Shown: positions 10,171-22,995 of the stretch, piece by piece
Layout: every line of letters begins with the position of its first letter
How positions within the stretch are numbered: the stretch's first letter is position 1
The notes under the pieces: model-generated
The model's database searches: none
Seen by the model: only the letters and a program-made list of their open reading frames with translations
Told to the model about the DNA's origin: nothing
Program-made: the position numbers and the translations under genes
Assembly (NCBI GenBank): GCA_021209875.1
Contig: JAGYVD010000007.1
Location: forward strand, 3,906,001-3,970,000
Direction of reading: 5' to 3'
Length of the DNA stretch: 64,000 nucleotides
From: Rosellinia necatrix
Taxonomy: Eukaryota > Ascomycota > Sordariomycetes > Xylariales > Xylariaceae

Positions 10171-12384
10171 ATGAAGTTAAACACCAAAAACTGTGTGGTC
10201 TCGTGGGCTTTAGCGCTTACGCTCCTAGCACCAGGCCTTGTAGTTGCCTCGCCGGCAGCAAGGGCAGCAAGGGCAGCTCAGGCTACCGAATATGATTTTA
10301 TCGTGGTCGGTAGCGGCCCCGGCGGGGGCCCTCTCGCTGTGAATCTAGCCAGCGCCGGGTACTCAGTCTTCTTGATCGAAGCCGGCGATGCCAGCTTAGC
10401 TAGTGGATTCGGCCAGTATCCGCCGTCTGTGACGTGGGACTTCTTCGTCAACCATTATCCCGAGGGAGACTCCAGGAACAATCAGTACAGCCATTTGACT
10501 TGGAAGACGCCGGAAGGCCGTTACTGGGTTGGGAAAACGGGTGCTCCAGCAGGTTCAAAGATATTGGGCGTGTACTATCCCCGCGGTAAGCCAGAATGAA
10601 CTATGGTCAATGAGCTCGGTCTTGTCAGGCCGTGAATCATATGAATGCTGACGAGTGTAAAGGTGCGACACTGGGCGGTTCCAGCATGATTAACGCTATG
10701 TGTACTTGGCTTCCCAGCGACAGCGACTGGAATTATGTCTATGAATTGACTGGAGATGCGACTTGGAAGTAAGCAGATTGCCCATGATAAGCGGCGGGAC
10801 CCTGGGAAGGGTCGGATCTACATGTATGCTTGGATAACTAACCCCTGAATGTGTCAGAGCTGAGAATATGCGTAATATCTTCACCAAGATTGAGCACAAT
10901 AACTACATGCCAAAAGGCACGGCCGGCCACGGCTTCGATGGCTTCTTCCAGACCCTAATGGGCGCCAAGCTTCAAGCTCAGCGCGGCCAATTAAGGGGGA
11001 ACAAGGTCATGGACGCCTACGCGTCCGACCTTAATCTGACCATGTCGATGAACGACCTCTTGCAGCGAGACCCCAATGTCCTCTCCACAGACCGCGACAC
11101 AACGTCCAGTATCTACGGCCTAGTGCAACACCAATACTCTACTGGTGGGCGCTACAGCTCCCGAGACTACATCCAGGCCGCACAAAAGAACACCTCGATC
11201 CCGCTTACGGTCTCCCTCAACTCCCTAGCGACGCGCGTCCTCTTCGACACCACAGGGAGCTCGAAATGCGGCTCGTCCGCCTCCGCGGCCGCCGCGGCGC
11301 CCCGGGCCACGGGGGTCGAGTACCTCGAGGGGAAGTCGCTCTACGGCGCCGACAGCCGGCGCGCGCCGGGCGCCAAGGGCACCAAGAAGACCGTCACCGC
11401 CAGGCGGGAGGTCATCGTCGCGGGCGGCGCCTTCAACTCGCCGCAGCTGCTCATGCTCTCCGGCGTCGGGCCCGCGGACCACCTGCGGCAGTTCAACATC
11501 ACGGTCGTCAAGGACCTGCCGGGCGTCGGCCAGAACATGATGGACAACCAGGAGATGCCCATCGTCGGCTCCGGCAGCGCCGGGACGGGCGATGCCGGCG
11601 TGGCCATGATCCGCACCGCGCACCCGGCGCACGGGAACGAGCGCGACATGTTTCTCATGGGTGGGCAGGGGTAAGTCCGAATCCTATCATCTATACATCC
11701 TCCATACGTGCTCTGTATAAAATGCGCCCTACTTTTTCGTATATGTGCCAGAAAAATTTACTAACCGCGGGGGGGGTTTTTTTTTTTTTTTTCTCCCCGG
11801 GTCTATGTAGTTTCATGTTCCGCGGCTTCTGGCCGGATAACCAGACGGCTAGGCTGCCGGCGGACCCGCCACAGCCGTACGGCGTCAGCATGGTCAAGGG
11901 CTCGTCGGTCAACAACAAGGGCTGGGTGAAGCTGCGGTCGGCGGACCCGCAGGACACGCCCGAGATCAACTTCAACCACTACGCCGCGGGGGCCGAGTAC
12001 GACATGGCGGCGATGAAGGACGTCATCGGCTGGGTGCGGCGCATCTACCTCCGGATCGGCATCAAGCCCCAGGAGCCGCCCTGCTCCGGCGCCCTGGACG
12101 CCGCCGGCGGCTGCGGCCGCGAGGACGAGGACTGGCTGCACAAGCAGACCTTCGGGCACCACCCCACCAGCACGAACCGCATCGGCGCCGACGACGACGC
12201 CCTCGCCGTGCTCGACAGCAAGTTCCGCGTCAGGGGCGTCGCCGGCCTGCGCGTCGTCGACGCCAGCGCCTTCGCCAGGATCCCGGGCGTGTTCCCCGTC
12301 GTGTCGACCTTCATGATCAGCCAGAAGGCGTCGGATGAGATGATTGCCGAGTTGCGAGCGGGCGCGGCGATTGGGCAATGTTGA
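10171..12384 (+). CDS. Secreted GMC-family FAD oxidoreductase
   Basis: Glucose-methanol-choline oxidoreductase that would oxidise an alcohol or sugar substrate with FAD. Four exons (10171-10585, 10663-10768, 10858-11670, 11811-12384) splice in phase to 635 residues. A signal peptide (hydrophobic [16 protein letters not shown]) suggests export. The FAD-binding motif [20 protein letters not shown] (residues about 41-60) ends the first strand pair with an acidic residue (FLIEAGD). The GMC signature spans the first splice: [15 protein letters not shown]. The second signature is [17 protein letters not shown]. The C-terminal catalytic region is [12 protein letters not shown], then [19 protein letters not shown]. 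This ending resembles the flavodomain side of cellobiose-dehydrogenase-like fungal proteins, but no haem or cellulose domain is present. Codon use becomes strongly GC-rich after residue about 195. Intron 3 holds a G8-T16 homopolymer junction. Confidence 0.9.
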
Positions 12385-14640
12385 AACCAGAACGGGAGAA
12401 GAGAAGGGGGGGGGGGGGGTTCCATATAACGTGGAGTTTGCCTTTGTTCTTTTTCTGAACGATTTCGGGGTTTGTTCATCTGGGTAGTACCTACTGCGAC
12501 GGCAAGTGAGTAATCAATCAACTAAACATGCACGTGAGAGAATATGACTGGTGGGAAAACCTTAGATGAACAAAACTAGTACCCGTAGGCATTTATGAGC
12601 AGAGAATTAAAAAAAAAAAAAAAACATCTAGGATATTGAGTAGTCTTGCAGCTTTGTGGATTGCATTGACGAATCTATGAACGGCACAGAATTGAACCGG
12701 GAAAGAGCACTCTAGCTCTACAAATATGATAGCTGACGCATCAATAAATTGACATTTATTTTCCTAAAATACGATAGATGAATTTGCACTACCGCCACTA
12801 GGGTCAGACCATAGTAGGAGCTGCGGGACCTTACTCGGCGGGTGGATGCTAGTAGTGGCATGTCCACGGTTTTACAAAGTACCACTGTGATACAGTAAGG
12901 CGACATAAAGGAGTAACAGGCCATGGTTGCCTTGACAGCTTTGGAACAGAATTACCAAAACTCTCCTCTACTTTGACTACGTAAGAACTTGTCTTCTACT
13001 GAAACTAGTTCTCTGCATATACTACCTGCCATAGTTTTGAGCCCTTCATTTCATGAACTACTTTAGACGGGCCAACTCTTCTCAGAAAACTTAAAGCTTG
13101 CGGGGGTAATTAACCAACCAATACACGTTTTAAGGCATACCGAGCTCCTTTCCCAAACAATCATACTATACATAGGAGCTAAGCAGGCCCAGCGAACTGA
13201 CAGTTATAGTACATGAGGCACACGAACCTGGAGGGTGACCAATAGCCCCTCGAAGATAGCGTACGGCGTTTATTACGTAGTCTTGGATATTACTCTATAA
13301 ACTATAGTGGGCCAATAAAACATGCCAAATGTACAGTTTTGCTAAATAATGGCACTCGGCATGGTGAGGGGTAGTACGAACTAAGTCGAAATGACAACAA
13401 GAGAGCATAAAAGAGATAGTATGGTACCTGCGATTCAAAATTTGCTGTCTATTACGTACATACTATACACCGGGCCCGGAGTTGACAGATGTTTTAAACG
13501 TCCTTGACGGAACGGTTTTCGTTCATTTTGGTGAAGCATTAGATTCAATTAGAAGCGTATTGCGAAGGGCGCCTTCCGTAGGACCCAAAAGGCTCAGTAT
13601 GAGGATCTGATCAATTTGGTACATGATAAGGGTTTACAGCCGGATGCTTTCCGGCATTCTAATAGTCCGCTGTAGCCAATGATAACGCCCCTGTATCAGT
13701 AACGGCGTGTATGTATCATCATTTTAACTGCTCGTAATTCTGACAGTGGTTGGTGTTACTAAAAAATGAGACAGATTCTCTGACAATATAGGGGGGAATG
13801 TACTAATTGCGGTATAGTTTCTCGAGGGCAATATGACAACATTATCCATATATTTAATTCCTAATGGCTGTATTGAGAGTGCATTGTCTAATTAGCAGTG
13901 TATTTACTATGAGTTTTGTGACTTGGTTAGCTGCATTCACATGGCTCTGATATATATTCCCCTAGTTTTTGTTTCTCCTCGCTGTGTTAGAACGGTGAAC
14001 TTTGACGAGAAGAGTTTGACGAGAAGGGTTCAATGTCTCTTTCAAGAGAAGTGAAGCACGGTATGAAGGCAAGTGTAGTATTCAAGGTGTAAAGTAGAGT
14101 AGAGAGTCTCGAAGGGACCTGGGATATGTAGAATAATAAATCGGCAAACAAGTTGTAGGGTGACCACGCATACATTTGACAATCTCATTGTTTATAAACA
14201 GAACGACCTGCGGTTCGTCATTGTAGCCGCCGTTGTTCATTACATTCATTACGATGCACGTAACCTGCTTGGGCCGTATTGTATACCCCGAAGGGCATAC
14301 CACAGTGCCGTGAGACCCCCCCAAACTGTGATTCACCACATTTGATACCACATTTGATACGTCGGCCAAAATCACATGGGTCGAGTCATTGCGGGGCTGT
14401 CGCACAAATTGTACACTGCCATTCACATCCCTTACAAGTTACATGGCCGGGTCGCCTCCCAATCTTCTTCAGCCCCTGCTTCCCGCTCTCATGCACTTTT
14501 TTATTTTTATTTTTTATTTTTTTAATCATTGTTTAAAAGGCGCAGCCGATTGCAAGCATTATCGCCACGCATCGTCACGCATCGCCACGCATCGTCTCCA
14601 GTCATCTCCATCGTCCGCCTATATTGCGGACACGGTGGAA
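12385..14640. other. Gene-poor spacer
   Basis: 2.25 kb without a supportable gene. It starts with a G run just after the GMC stop, then an A run near 12609-12624. The centre (12.9-13.9 kb) has stops in all frames. An open frame on the minus strand at 14082-14426 has no recognisable content. The last 200 bp hold a T-rich tract (14492-14523) and a short CATCGYCACG-type repeat (about 14560-14600) just upstream of the F-box-like gene. Confidence 0.5.
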
Positions 14641-16027
14641 ATGGCTACCATCATGGACCTCCCTTGCGAGTTGATAGTCTTAATCCTGCGCAAGCTAGAG
14701 CACCTCCAATTCCTTCTGCCCGCGCTGCTCGCATGTCGTCACTTCTACTCCTCCTTCAAGCAGTACCGCGGCATCGAGGCGGAGATCCTACGCCAACAGG
14801 TCACGCCCGGCCTCGTCCCCTACGCAATCGCCGCCCTGGAGGCATCGCGTCTGCCGCAACCCATCACGAAAGACACGATCCGCCGCCAAGTCAATGACCT
14901 CTACGACCGGCGCCCCCAACTCGTTGCCCGCTTGCCTACCATGCCGGTGATGCTTGTGCGAAGCATGGCGCGCATGCACGACCTGGTCGACGCTCTGGTC
15001 AACGAATTCGCCGCGACTGCCTGGGCCCGTCTTGACAAAGACACCCCGTTTAATGCCGTGTTGAGAGTCGGCGGATCGCCGACCGAGTATTTTCGCTTCT
15101 GCCGCGCATTCTACGAGTTCGAGCTGTTCTGCCAGCTTTTCCGCGGTGATGAGGTTCCCGGGGGCGTCCATTTCATCAATCACGTCTATAATCCGTTTCT
15201 GTCGAGGTATTCACTCTGGGAGATGGAGCAGCTGGCCTGTGTGCACGATTTCCTAGCAGAAAAGTTTTCAAAAGGTCAGTAGTACATGGGCCGGATGCAT
15301 ATGAACTTTCCTGACATGTCTTGTCTAGCTTCTTTCGATGCCCTTGCCCACGACGTCTACTTTGGGCAACTCAGGATCGATTACGTCACCCCCGCAAGCT
15401 TGAACCTGTGGACCCAACAATTCGTCAGTACTTTGTCTGTGTCTATGGAAACAGTAACGCGGCTAGTTGCTGACAAGAGGACTATAGGTGTCACAGGGCT
15501 TGGCCTTTATATACCGTCTGAGGACCTCGAGTTCCTTCGAGGCCAAGGTGTCTGTATTAAAGTCGACCCTTGACCGTGAGCACATCACCGACCTCCCTGG
15601 CGCCATCGACTTGGCGTTGGATCTATATGTGGAAGACGACACCCTGGAACCTGCAGAAAGATGCTCCAAGGACAAACTAATTAGATCTTACGATGAGAAC
15701 GACACGGATGATGGACCCTTTAGGGCATGGCAGGCAGGCCATTCACGCATTGTTCCTTATGGCGCGTGGGCCATGCTTCCGGAAAATGCCTGGCTTCGAC
15801 AGCGGGCCTATGTGTTTTGGGATTTGGATCGCATACAAAGAAACAATCTACTAGTTCTGTCCGAGAAAGAGCCAACATCGCCGAGCCCCGATGATTCCAA
15901 GGATATCGACGACATGTTCAAGTCGTTTGACATACGGTCTGAGATTTGGCAAGAAGGCGGCTCGGGGTACTGGAGCGAGGGCGACACTAGCCGTATACAG
16001 TATATCCATGATCAATCAATAACCTAG
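14641..16027 (+). CDS. F-box-like hypothetical protein
   Basis: Uncharacterised fungal protein whose N-terminus reads MDLPCELIVLILRKLEHLQF after a short MATI leader. This fits a short F-box-like helix pair, which in characterised proteins recruits SCF ubiquitin ligases through Skp1. Three exons, 14641-15274, 15329-15423 and 15488-16027, join in phase to 422 residues. The two introns are 54 and 64 nt. The rest is mostly helical with no named domain; the C-terminal third is acidic (DENDTDD, DDSKDIDDM). The F-box assignment rests on about 40 residues and is tentative; that this is a real spliced gene is better supported, because both introns remove frame changes exactly. Confidence 0.72.
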
Positions 16028-17468
16028 AATCATGTTTCGGCTGATGGTGAAATAGCCCATCGCCTGGCGGATAGGATACAAGTTCGTATCACGATGCCGG
16101 GCATGATCTGCTGACTATGCGTTGTTAGGTGGCGATGAAGACCTGCTTATGCGTCCATGTTACGTCGGCGGCGGAGTAGTTTCTTCTTGGTCAAGGCGAT
16201 GTTCTGTAGGTACCATAAGGATTGCGGATGAACCCGCATTCGCCAAATTCGCCGGGAGTGCGGCGTCATCGTAGATTGGCCATGTAACCGGCGACCTGAT
16301 GGTAGGGCTCGATATGCATCCAGCTCTCTTGGCTGCCCCAGGCCAGACCGGATGGAGGGAAATCCTCTTTCTTGGCTTGTGCCCAGGGAGAGCAAATCAT
16401 CTCCTGTCACGTAAAACTCGCGCCACCCTTTTGAAAGGGATATGTGGGATGCATGGTTGTGTCTCAGATGATTGAATAATTGCAGAAAGGGATTTTACAA
16501 CATATCACTCACTCATGGTGCGGGCTGATACGGGGACAAAACGAATCACCTAGCCTAGCTTCACCTGGCTCGGCTGAGCTCAGCTGAACTCACCACATTG
16601 GAGTCCTGGCCCTGGCCGGGATCATAACTTCCCTGCTAATACGCCGTATCTCTCAATACATATAGCTTAGCTATGCTCTCAATGACACAAACGTGCCAAG
16701 GTCTGTTGTTGCCGAATATGGTGATGTACAGGGTGGGAATTGCGGAGAAGGGGTAAGTTAGGCTAAACTCGGTGGGTTAAGTGAACCGGGGAGATGAGGT
16801 GCGAATCATGAATGTATGGTGTCTTAGATCTACCCGCTCTAGCGCTCCGCTCGTCATAGCTACATTGCAGCGTATAGAAGCTTTAGTAAGTAGGGTATTC
16901 ATCCGATGCACTTACATAGGTGGCCTACGGCATGTGAGCCGCATCGTATGTGAAGACTGTAAACTTGGTGACGAGGGGTTTCGGTTATAGTTGACAATTA
17001 CTAGTGTCAGCCCATGTCGGGGGGAGCTTGTCGAATTGGCGTTGGGGTTCCCATATGCACCGATATGCGCCCATATATGCACCCATATGCAACGTTCTCT
17101 ACCTAGGTACCATCATGCGGGGGCGGAGGCGGGGGCGGGGGCGGGGAGTGTCCCCCTAGCTATTGAGTTGGGGAGAGTTGTGGAGAGTTGTGGAGTTGAC
17201 TGACGGTGCGTGGCGGGACCGACTATGTATGCGTCTCCCCCCCCGCAGTCACCTCACCGAGCTCGCTCTAGTGTGTGTGGCGGAACCGACTAGCCAGCCC
17301 AAGCATTTAGCATTTAAGATTGAAGCAACGCTAGCACACGGATCCGTGGGGTTAGGAACCTCGCACGACGAGAAACCATCCTATTGCCCCTTGAAGCCCT
17401 CTCCTCCCAAGCATCCGTTGACTTGACTGCTGCAACTCGACATCACCACGTCCCGGCATCGATCGGTC
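16028..17468. other. Spacer upstream of the alcohol dehydrogenase remnant
   Basis: No gene supported. Near 17050-17095 there is a short array of CCATATGCA-like repeats, then a TACCTAGGTA-like palindrome (about 17099-17108) and a G-rich tract of GGGGGC units (17118-17151). WGCGG motifs occur at 17116-17120 (plus) and 17243-17247 (minus), which may matter given the AlcR-like gene nearby. Confidence 0.5.
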
Positions 17469-18493
17469 ATGATGAAGGCCGCGAGATACTACGGCAAGGA
17501 GGACATCCGCATCGAGCAAGTCCCGGAGCCGGCCGTCCTCCCAGGCTGAATCAAGGTAAGCAAGCCCAGCACGTACGTCTATAGTGGGCGAGTAGAGAGA
17601 GGGTGCCTGTCCCGTCTTCATCCCGTCGCTGAACCGGGTTTCCCCCTCCCAGATCGCCCCGGCGTTCGTCGGCCTCTGCGGGACCGACCTGCACGAATAC
17701 GCCGGCGGCCCGAACTTCTGCCCCACGGGGCCCGCACCCGCTGACCGGCGAGAGCATCCCCGTCACCCTCGGCCACGAGTTCTCGGGCGTCGTCCGGGAG
17801 ATCGGCGCCGCGCGCGTCTTCCCGCTGCCCGACGGCGTCGGGCTCGAAGGCCGGCGCGCTCGTCGAGCCGCTCGCCGTCGCCTGGCACGCCCTCTCCGCC
17901 CCCACCGACGACGAGCTCCATTCCGGCTCCATCCGTCCTCGTCCTCGGGGCCGGCCCGATCGGCCTGGCCGCGATACTGTGCCTGCGGGCGAGGGGCGTC
18001 GGCGCCATCGTAGCGTCTGACGCGGTGCGCGCGCTGAGCGGCGGGAGGGGCGCCGACGTCGTCTTCGACTGTGCCGGGGTTCCTGCCAGGTGAGTAAAAA
18101 GTCTTATGGTATCCGTCTCCCCACCCCCCTAGTATCAAAAGCGCCTGCACGGCCGTCAAGGCCAAGGGAACCGTGGTGAACGTGGCCATCTGGGAAAATG
18201 AGGTCCCGTTTAACCCGAATTGGTTGACGGCGAAGGAGAGCACTTACAAGTCCGTGCTGGGATACCGAAGGCAGGACTTCGAAGCGGTTATTGAAAATTT
18301 AAGGACCGGTAAGAGATCTCGTACGGCCTTGTTGATACGCCTGACCGCTAACATCCTTGGAGGTGCTATTGAGCCACATGGTATGATCACGGCAAAGATC
18401 AAATTTGAAAATGTCGTTCAGGATGGCTTCAAGAAACTGATATCCGACAAGGATAATCAGGTCAAGATTCTTGTTGATGTAAACGCTAAATAG
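17469..18493 (+). pseudogene. Decayed zinc alcohol/butanediol dehydrogenase gene
   Basis: Remnant of a medium-chain zinc dehydrogenase, most like (R,R)-butanediol dehydrogenases. The start MKAARYYGKEDIRIEQVPEP is intact, but an in-frame TGA lies at 17547-17549. After an intron (17556-17652) the catalytic-zinc segment APAFVGLCGTDLHEYAGG is readable. A one-base shift follows near 17731-17735, then LTGESIPVTLGHEFSGVV. The structural-zinc lobe of about 60 residues is missing after VVREIG. Further shifts occur before ALVEPLAVAWHAL and before VLVLGAGPIGLAAILC, and roughly 40 residues are missing before SGGRGADVVFDCAG. The last two exons (about 18134-18308 and 18363-18493) read cleanly to LVDVNAK and a TAG stop. 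The mix of a stop, shifts and two deletions argues for real decay rather than base-calling error alone. It ends 117 bp from the convergent AlcR-like gene. Confidence 0.85.
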
Positions 18494-18610
18494 CAAGGCA
18501 GTTGCTTCCACCGCGTGGTAAAGCTAATACAAGGGAAATTATGCGAAGTGGTATCTGAAGAAACTGCGACAAAGGGAAATGTTTACTCTGGATGTTGGTT
18601 GAGTCCATGC

Positions 18611-21243
18611 TCAGGGGCACCTCTCGATTTCTTGGCTCCGTAGCCCCTCGGCCAAGACCTTGCTGAGGCTTCTCGCCATATCTGACTTCCTGCCCAAAAA
18701 CCACAGCGCTTTGACGCATGTGTCGCAGCGCCTCAGGCTCTCCTTGTATTCTTCGCTCTCTTGGCGCAAAATCGCCCACTCCTGCCGCCGCAGGTCCTCC
18801 GCTACACGTAGGTGAAATATAGACGCCTTAGTGAATGCTCTAATGAGCAACACAGTCCAAGGTTCCGTCAAGAGGGATCCTTCATTTACGGCAAAATGAT
18901 AGCCGGGCAGTTGCTCTGTCGGCACGGGGTTGACCTCTTGAGGGGTAGTCACCCTGGCGAGATCCGCCAGTTCCACGGCACTCGACTTTCTAATTCTCGC
19001 TGCCAAATTGACGCCGAGGCGTTCCAGGGTTGCTTGTTCGAGACCGAGCGCATTTTGATCGACGAATTCAATCAAGTCGGCAAGCATGAGCGCCCCCAAG
19101 TGCCATGGGATATGGATGCAGGGAAACCAGCTTTTTATACGTGCCGGAACAGAGTCATAGCTTTTAATCAAGGATCGGAAGAAAGAACCGTGTGTTACGT
19201 TCCAGTATCTGTATACCTGTGTTGCGCTCCGTATGATTTCTTCGATTATGTGGCCCCGGTGTTGCTTTCTTAAAGCATCCTGGAGATATGACACATATCG
19301 GAATAGTAGGACCTTGACGGCCGCCGATCTCATTACGGCTTTGGAAGCCAACTCATAGGAGCACGGCCAAGATATCGTTGAAGGGCTAGCCGGGTTGTCC
19401 TGGGCGAAGAGTTCTAGATCCCAGCGATAGTTGGTTGGTGGGGGGGTCGGAGCAGATATGCTGCAGGCAGCATCATGCTGGCAGTCTTCGTCTGCTACGG
19501 CAACGGGACGCTCGTTCATCGATGAAGATACGGTATCAAACATGACAGCGAGCCAGTACAGGATTCCAATGGTACCCCTATCCTCAGCGGTAATCCTTGA
19601 AGTACCGCCCTCATGTTGCCGTGCTGTGTGGGGATGGCTTGATCCAAGGAAGCCCGCCTCACTTGCTTCAAAGTGGAATTTAAGAGCCTGCATTTTTCGA
19701 CTTGCTCTCTCCGTGTATACTGGCGGCTCATCCTGGGACATAATCTCCATGATCCGGGGTAATAGAGTATCCATGCCCTGAGAACTGTTATTATCAGAAG
19801 GTCCAAAGACGCTAGTCTTAGGGTCGTCCTTGGCTGCCCATGGTCTCTGAATTAGACCAAATATCAGTTCAGCGTAGACGACCCGGTATGATTCCAAGCT
19901 CGCGACATCTTCAAGAGCCTTCTTCGCTTGCTCCCAAAGCGATTGCTGAAAACACTGCTCGAATTCGTCCGAAGCGTCATCGTCTATATCTTCTGCCTGA
20001 GTCGTCGGGTTGAGAGGATCCGGAAAGACTGACGACATCTTCTCTCTGCGCCTGTGGCCCTGAGCCCATTGAGTAGCAAAAGCCATTATCACTAAGTTCA
20101 GCGCTTTGGATGTTGCCCGGTCTTCAGAGTGTGTAAGCCGGATCAGCCCCGCCGATTGGACATCTCGGTCAAGTGCCTTGACGCGACGATATATCGAATT
20201 CGACGACGTGAGATTCCATTCGGTCGTAGGTGACGCACCTCTCGCCACCGATACTGCCGCGTCCGAATAAGATCGTGACTGAGACCTTCCCGGTCGCATC
20301 TTGTACGGACATATGTCCTCGGCTAACCAGCACGCAAGATTGTTCTCTAGCACATCGTGGTATATCCGAAGCAGACTTTCCGTAATCAAATGATTATTGA
20401 AGCTCGCCATGGGTCCCTGGCTAGTAGTATAGCGGGGAGAAATGGAAGTGGCAGGGCCTTCAGATTGATCATCACTTCGTCGCCGCGTCCGGCAACTCTT
20501 TCGCTGGGATTTCCTCCTCCGATAGGCAGCTTGCGTCAAATCGCTGGTAATGCTGGGTATTGGATGCTGTTGGGAGGTCCCCAGGATAGTCGCGAGGTGG
20601 TCGCAGTCCGTGGCCTGTGAAGCAATATTTGAACAGAGCTGCGTAGAGGTGGGCTCTTCTTCCTGTGGTGAGCAAGAGGGAGACTCGGGCGAGGCTCTGA
20701 GTAGGAAGCTCTGTGCTCCAGTATTTAAACCCATCCCCAGATGGGACTCTACGCCCAGGGTTCGCAACGTATTACCCGCAGACGCAACCTCCCCCCAGGC
20801 TATTAACAGAAGTACCCCAGTCTAAGGTATAATCGTTTGGCGAGGGAGTTTGTAGAAAGCCCAGTGTAGCACCGGAATCGATAGATATCAAATCGTTTTG
20901 ATTATCAACTGTCTCCTGCCTGGCTGAGAAACTATTTTCTTGGGATGCAATAGCCGAGGTAGAGAATGGAGATGTTTCATCCTGGGCAACCCAACTCGGG
21001 TTTAAATTGCATTGTTTCTTTGTCTTGACACAGTAAGAGCATGGTAGTATTTCTATATATGGGGGACAGAGTCAGATTAGTTTCTTGGAGGTTGAAAAGA
21101 GAGAGAGAGGGGGGGGCGATGCCATACCTAAAGAGAATCCCAATTCCTCCCTATTATTGACCCAATAGCCATCGCAGGCTTTTTTTACTCTTCCTGCATT
21201 GGTCGCATGATTTATTTTGGCGCCTCACCCTAATATCGGACAT
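18611..21243 (-). CDS. AlcR-like Zn2Cys6 transcription factor, frame-broken
   Basis: Fungal zinc-cluster regulator resembling AlcR, the activator of ethanol catabolism in Aspergillus. Exon 1 (21128-21243) starts MSDIRVRRQNKSCDQCRKSK; a 75-nt intron (21053-21127) follows. The zinc cluster reads C-x2-C-x6-C, a loop of about 20 residues, then CSYCVKTKKQC. A long third-to-fourth cysteine loop is a known AlcR peculiarity. The large frame 18611-20767 (over 700 residues) carries the regulatory domain, with CPYK, SGLIRLTHSED-like and VIMAFATQWAQGHRRRE segments. Total length of about 820 fits AlcR. The frame is broken at an A7 run in exon 1 (T7 at 21180-21186 on the plus strand), where six A would restore KKACDG. 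It shifts again near a G6 run (20791-20796), though a 73-nt intron with a weak GTGCTA donor could bridge that. Pseudogene or base-calling error are both possible. Confidence 0.78.
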
Positions 21244-21960
21244 TGTATAACGTGTCCAAATACACTTTCGTATGAAACTTTCTAAATGCGAAGGGTAGGT
21301 ACCTATATAATGGGTTGAGTAGTGATGGATCAGGCGAGAGAGCCTCTATTATAGATTATAGTCGGAGAACTTCAGAAGGGTCGAAGATGAGGAGAGATGG
21401 AAATAGTATGTGTATGGCATAGGATTCGTTCCATTTCACCGAGTTGTGCCACGCCGCCGAACCAGTTGACAGCGCTAGTCATCCACATGTGGGGTCTATT
21501 GCAGTTCCCCATGGGGTACTAGAACAGGGATTGGACTGGAGTTGCAGGCGGCCAGCTGCAGATCTCCAAATGCCAAAGCGAAGGGGCCACACTGGCGCGC
21601 TAAACTTAGGTTAGTTGGGAACTGAATGTGAGGGCAAATGCCGGAACCCTTGGCGGGAGTCGGCCATCATCTTCCACGCTAACACCATCGGCTTATCAGG
21701 ATGAATGCGTGTCACACCTCGCAACGGCTTGATTATTGGCCTATAAATGAAAAGAGCACGCCCACAGCTGGAAATAATGGTATATAGGTAAATGAGTCCT
21801 ATTTAGCGTCAATCTCGTAATCGGAGTTGACAACTAATCTAAACAATCATTCTTGGATAACTATATCGATGTAGCGAACTCGAACACGTCAGCCGTTGCA
21901 CTCCGCTCGCTATACCATTTTCATCTTCTTTTCTCGTATGGGCCCCCACCATTATCGACT
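21244..21960. other. Spacer between the AlcR-like gene and the transporter
   Basis: 717 bp, the presumed promoter of the AlcR-like gene and the 3' flank of the transporter gene. No ORF or clear repeat. I saw no WGCGG half-site cluster here. Confidence 0.45.
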
Positions 21961-22995
21961 CTAAACTTTTCGGGGTGGGACTATAGTTGACAGATCCCCC
22001 AGAGGTAGCATGATCGGGAAGTCGACACTTAAGAGGACCAATGCCATAAATATATACCATCCTAGGAAAGAGACTGCAAGTAAGAGACCAGCTCCAACAT
22101 GCTGTAGTATCCTTGCCCTTGCGGGGAGATCGTGGGCGACGGCAAAGAACGAAGCGGAAAGAGATGCAACTATTTTCCAACCCAGGTTAGTGGCGATTCT
22201 GTTCCCGTTCGGTCTACACGGAAATAGTGTCTTACAGGTTGGGATGAGGAGAAGTAAGAGGAGGAACAGCACTACGTTGGTCCTTATACTGGCAACTGTA
22301 AAGACGACACAAAGCAAGGTCATCGCCACAAGGAAGAAGGAGAAGGTCGCGTAAAACTGAGGCTCAGCCAAGCCTTCTGTGACAACCCCGGACGTCGAGT
22401 AAGTGCCATAAGCGCCATTCCCGGGGATGATGGTTGCGCCGAATGTGAACCAAAACCCTCCAAAAACGCAGAATACGGTGGCCGGAAAAGTATTTCCTAA
22501 AAGTATAAGTCAGTAAAATGAGGTGGGGGAAGTAAGGATGTCTGTCTTGAATTACATACCAAGAATCCACTCGCCAATTCCGCCAAGAAGCAAGAGAAGA
22601 CCACCGAGAAAGAAGTAGGAGCCACTAAAGAAGTGTATTAGCCCCGAAACTTGACACCCTAAGGAGTCGCCTTACACATTTGCAGCGGCGCCGAACCCGC
22701 CTGACCCTTGCCACTCGAGCAAGACCATCGATAAAGGCGTTGAGCACAACAAGAATCCTCCCAGCGCTTTTGGAATATTAGTCCTAGCTGGGGCCATAAC
22801 GCGGTAACGACCTGACTGACCTAGAGGTGTCGGGTTGCCTAGAGTCTGGCGTAGCTGGCCCTCAACACGGTTTTTCGGCGCAAGGTAAAGCTGCTCAAAG
22901 AGCTCGGGGGAAATTGAGATGGCGCCCGTCGTTTGAGTACGGCCCAGCGTCTCGTCATGATGCTCATGCTGGACTTTAAAATCTTGTTGAGACAT
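21961..22995 (-). CDS. GPR1/FUN34/YaaH family transporter (AlcS/Ady2-like)
   Basis: Six-helix membrane protein of the acetate/ammonium GPR1/FUN34/YaaH family; Ady2 and AcpA import acetate, and A. nidulans AlcS is a family member within the alc gene cluster. Five exons (22821-22995, 22676-22766, 22560-22624, 22236-22496, 21961-22169) give 266 residues. The introns at 22767-22820 and 22170-22235 are multiples of three. Reading through them would break the family motif; splicing restores GNPTPLALGGFLLCSTPLSM, the NPxPL signature. Other helices read GSYFFLGGLLLLLGGIGEWI and FPATVFCVFGGFWFTFGATI. The end has LLSVDFPIMLPLGDLSTIV, typical of fungal members. The hydrophilic N-terminus (about 70 residues) is cytosolic in relatives. 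It lies head to head with the flavin monooxygenase, across a 710-bp promoter carrying AlcR-type half-sites. Confidence 0.88.

Noticed and set aside
14082..14426. 114-codon minus-strand frame
   Set aside because: No conserved content, overlaps frames on the other strand, no promoter or splice support.
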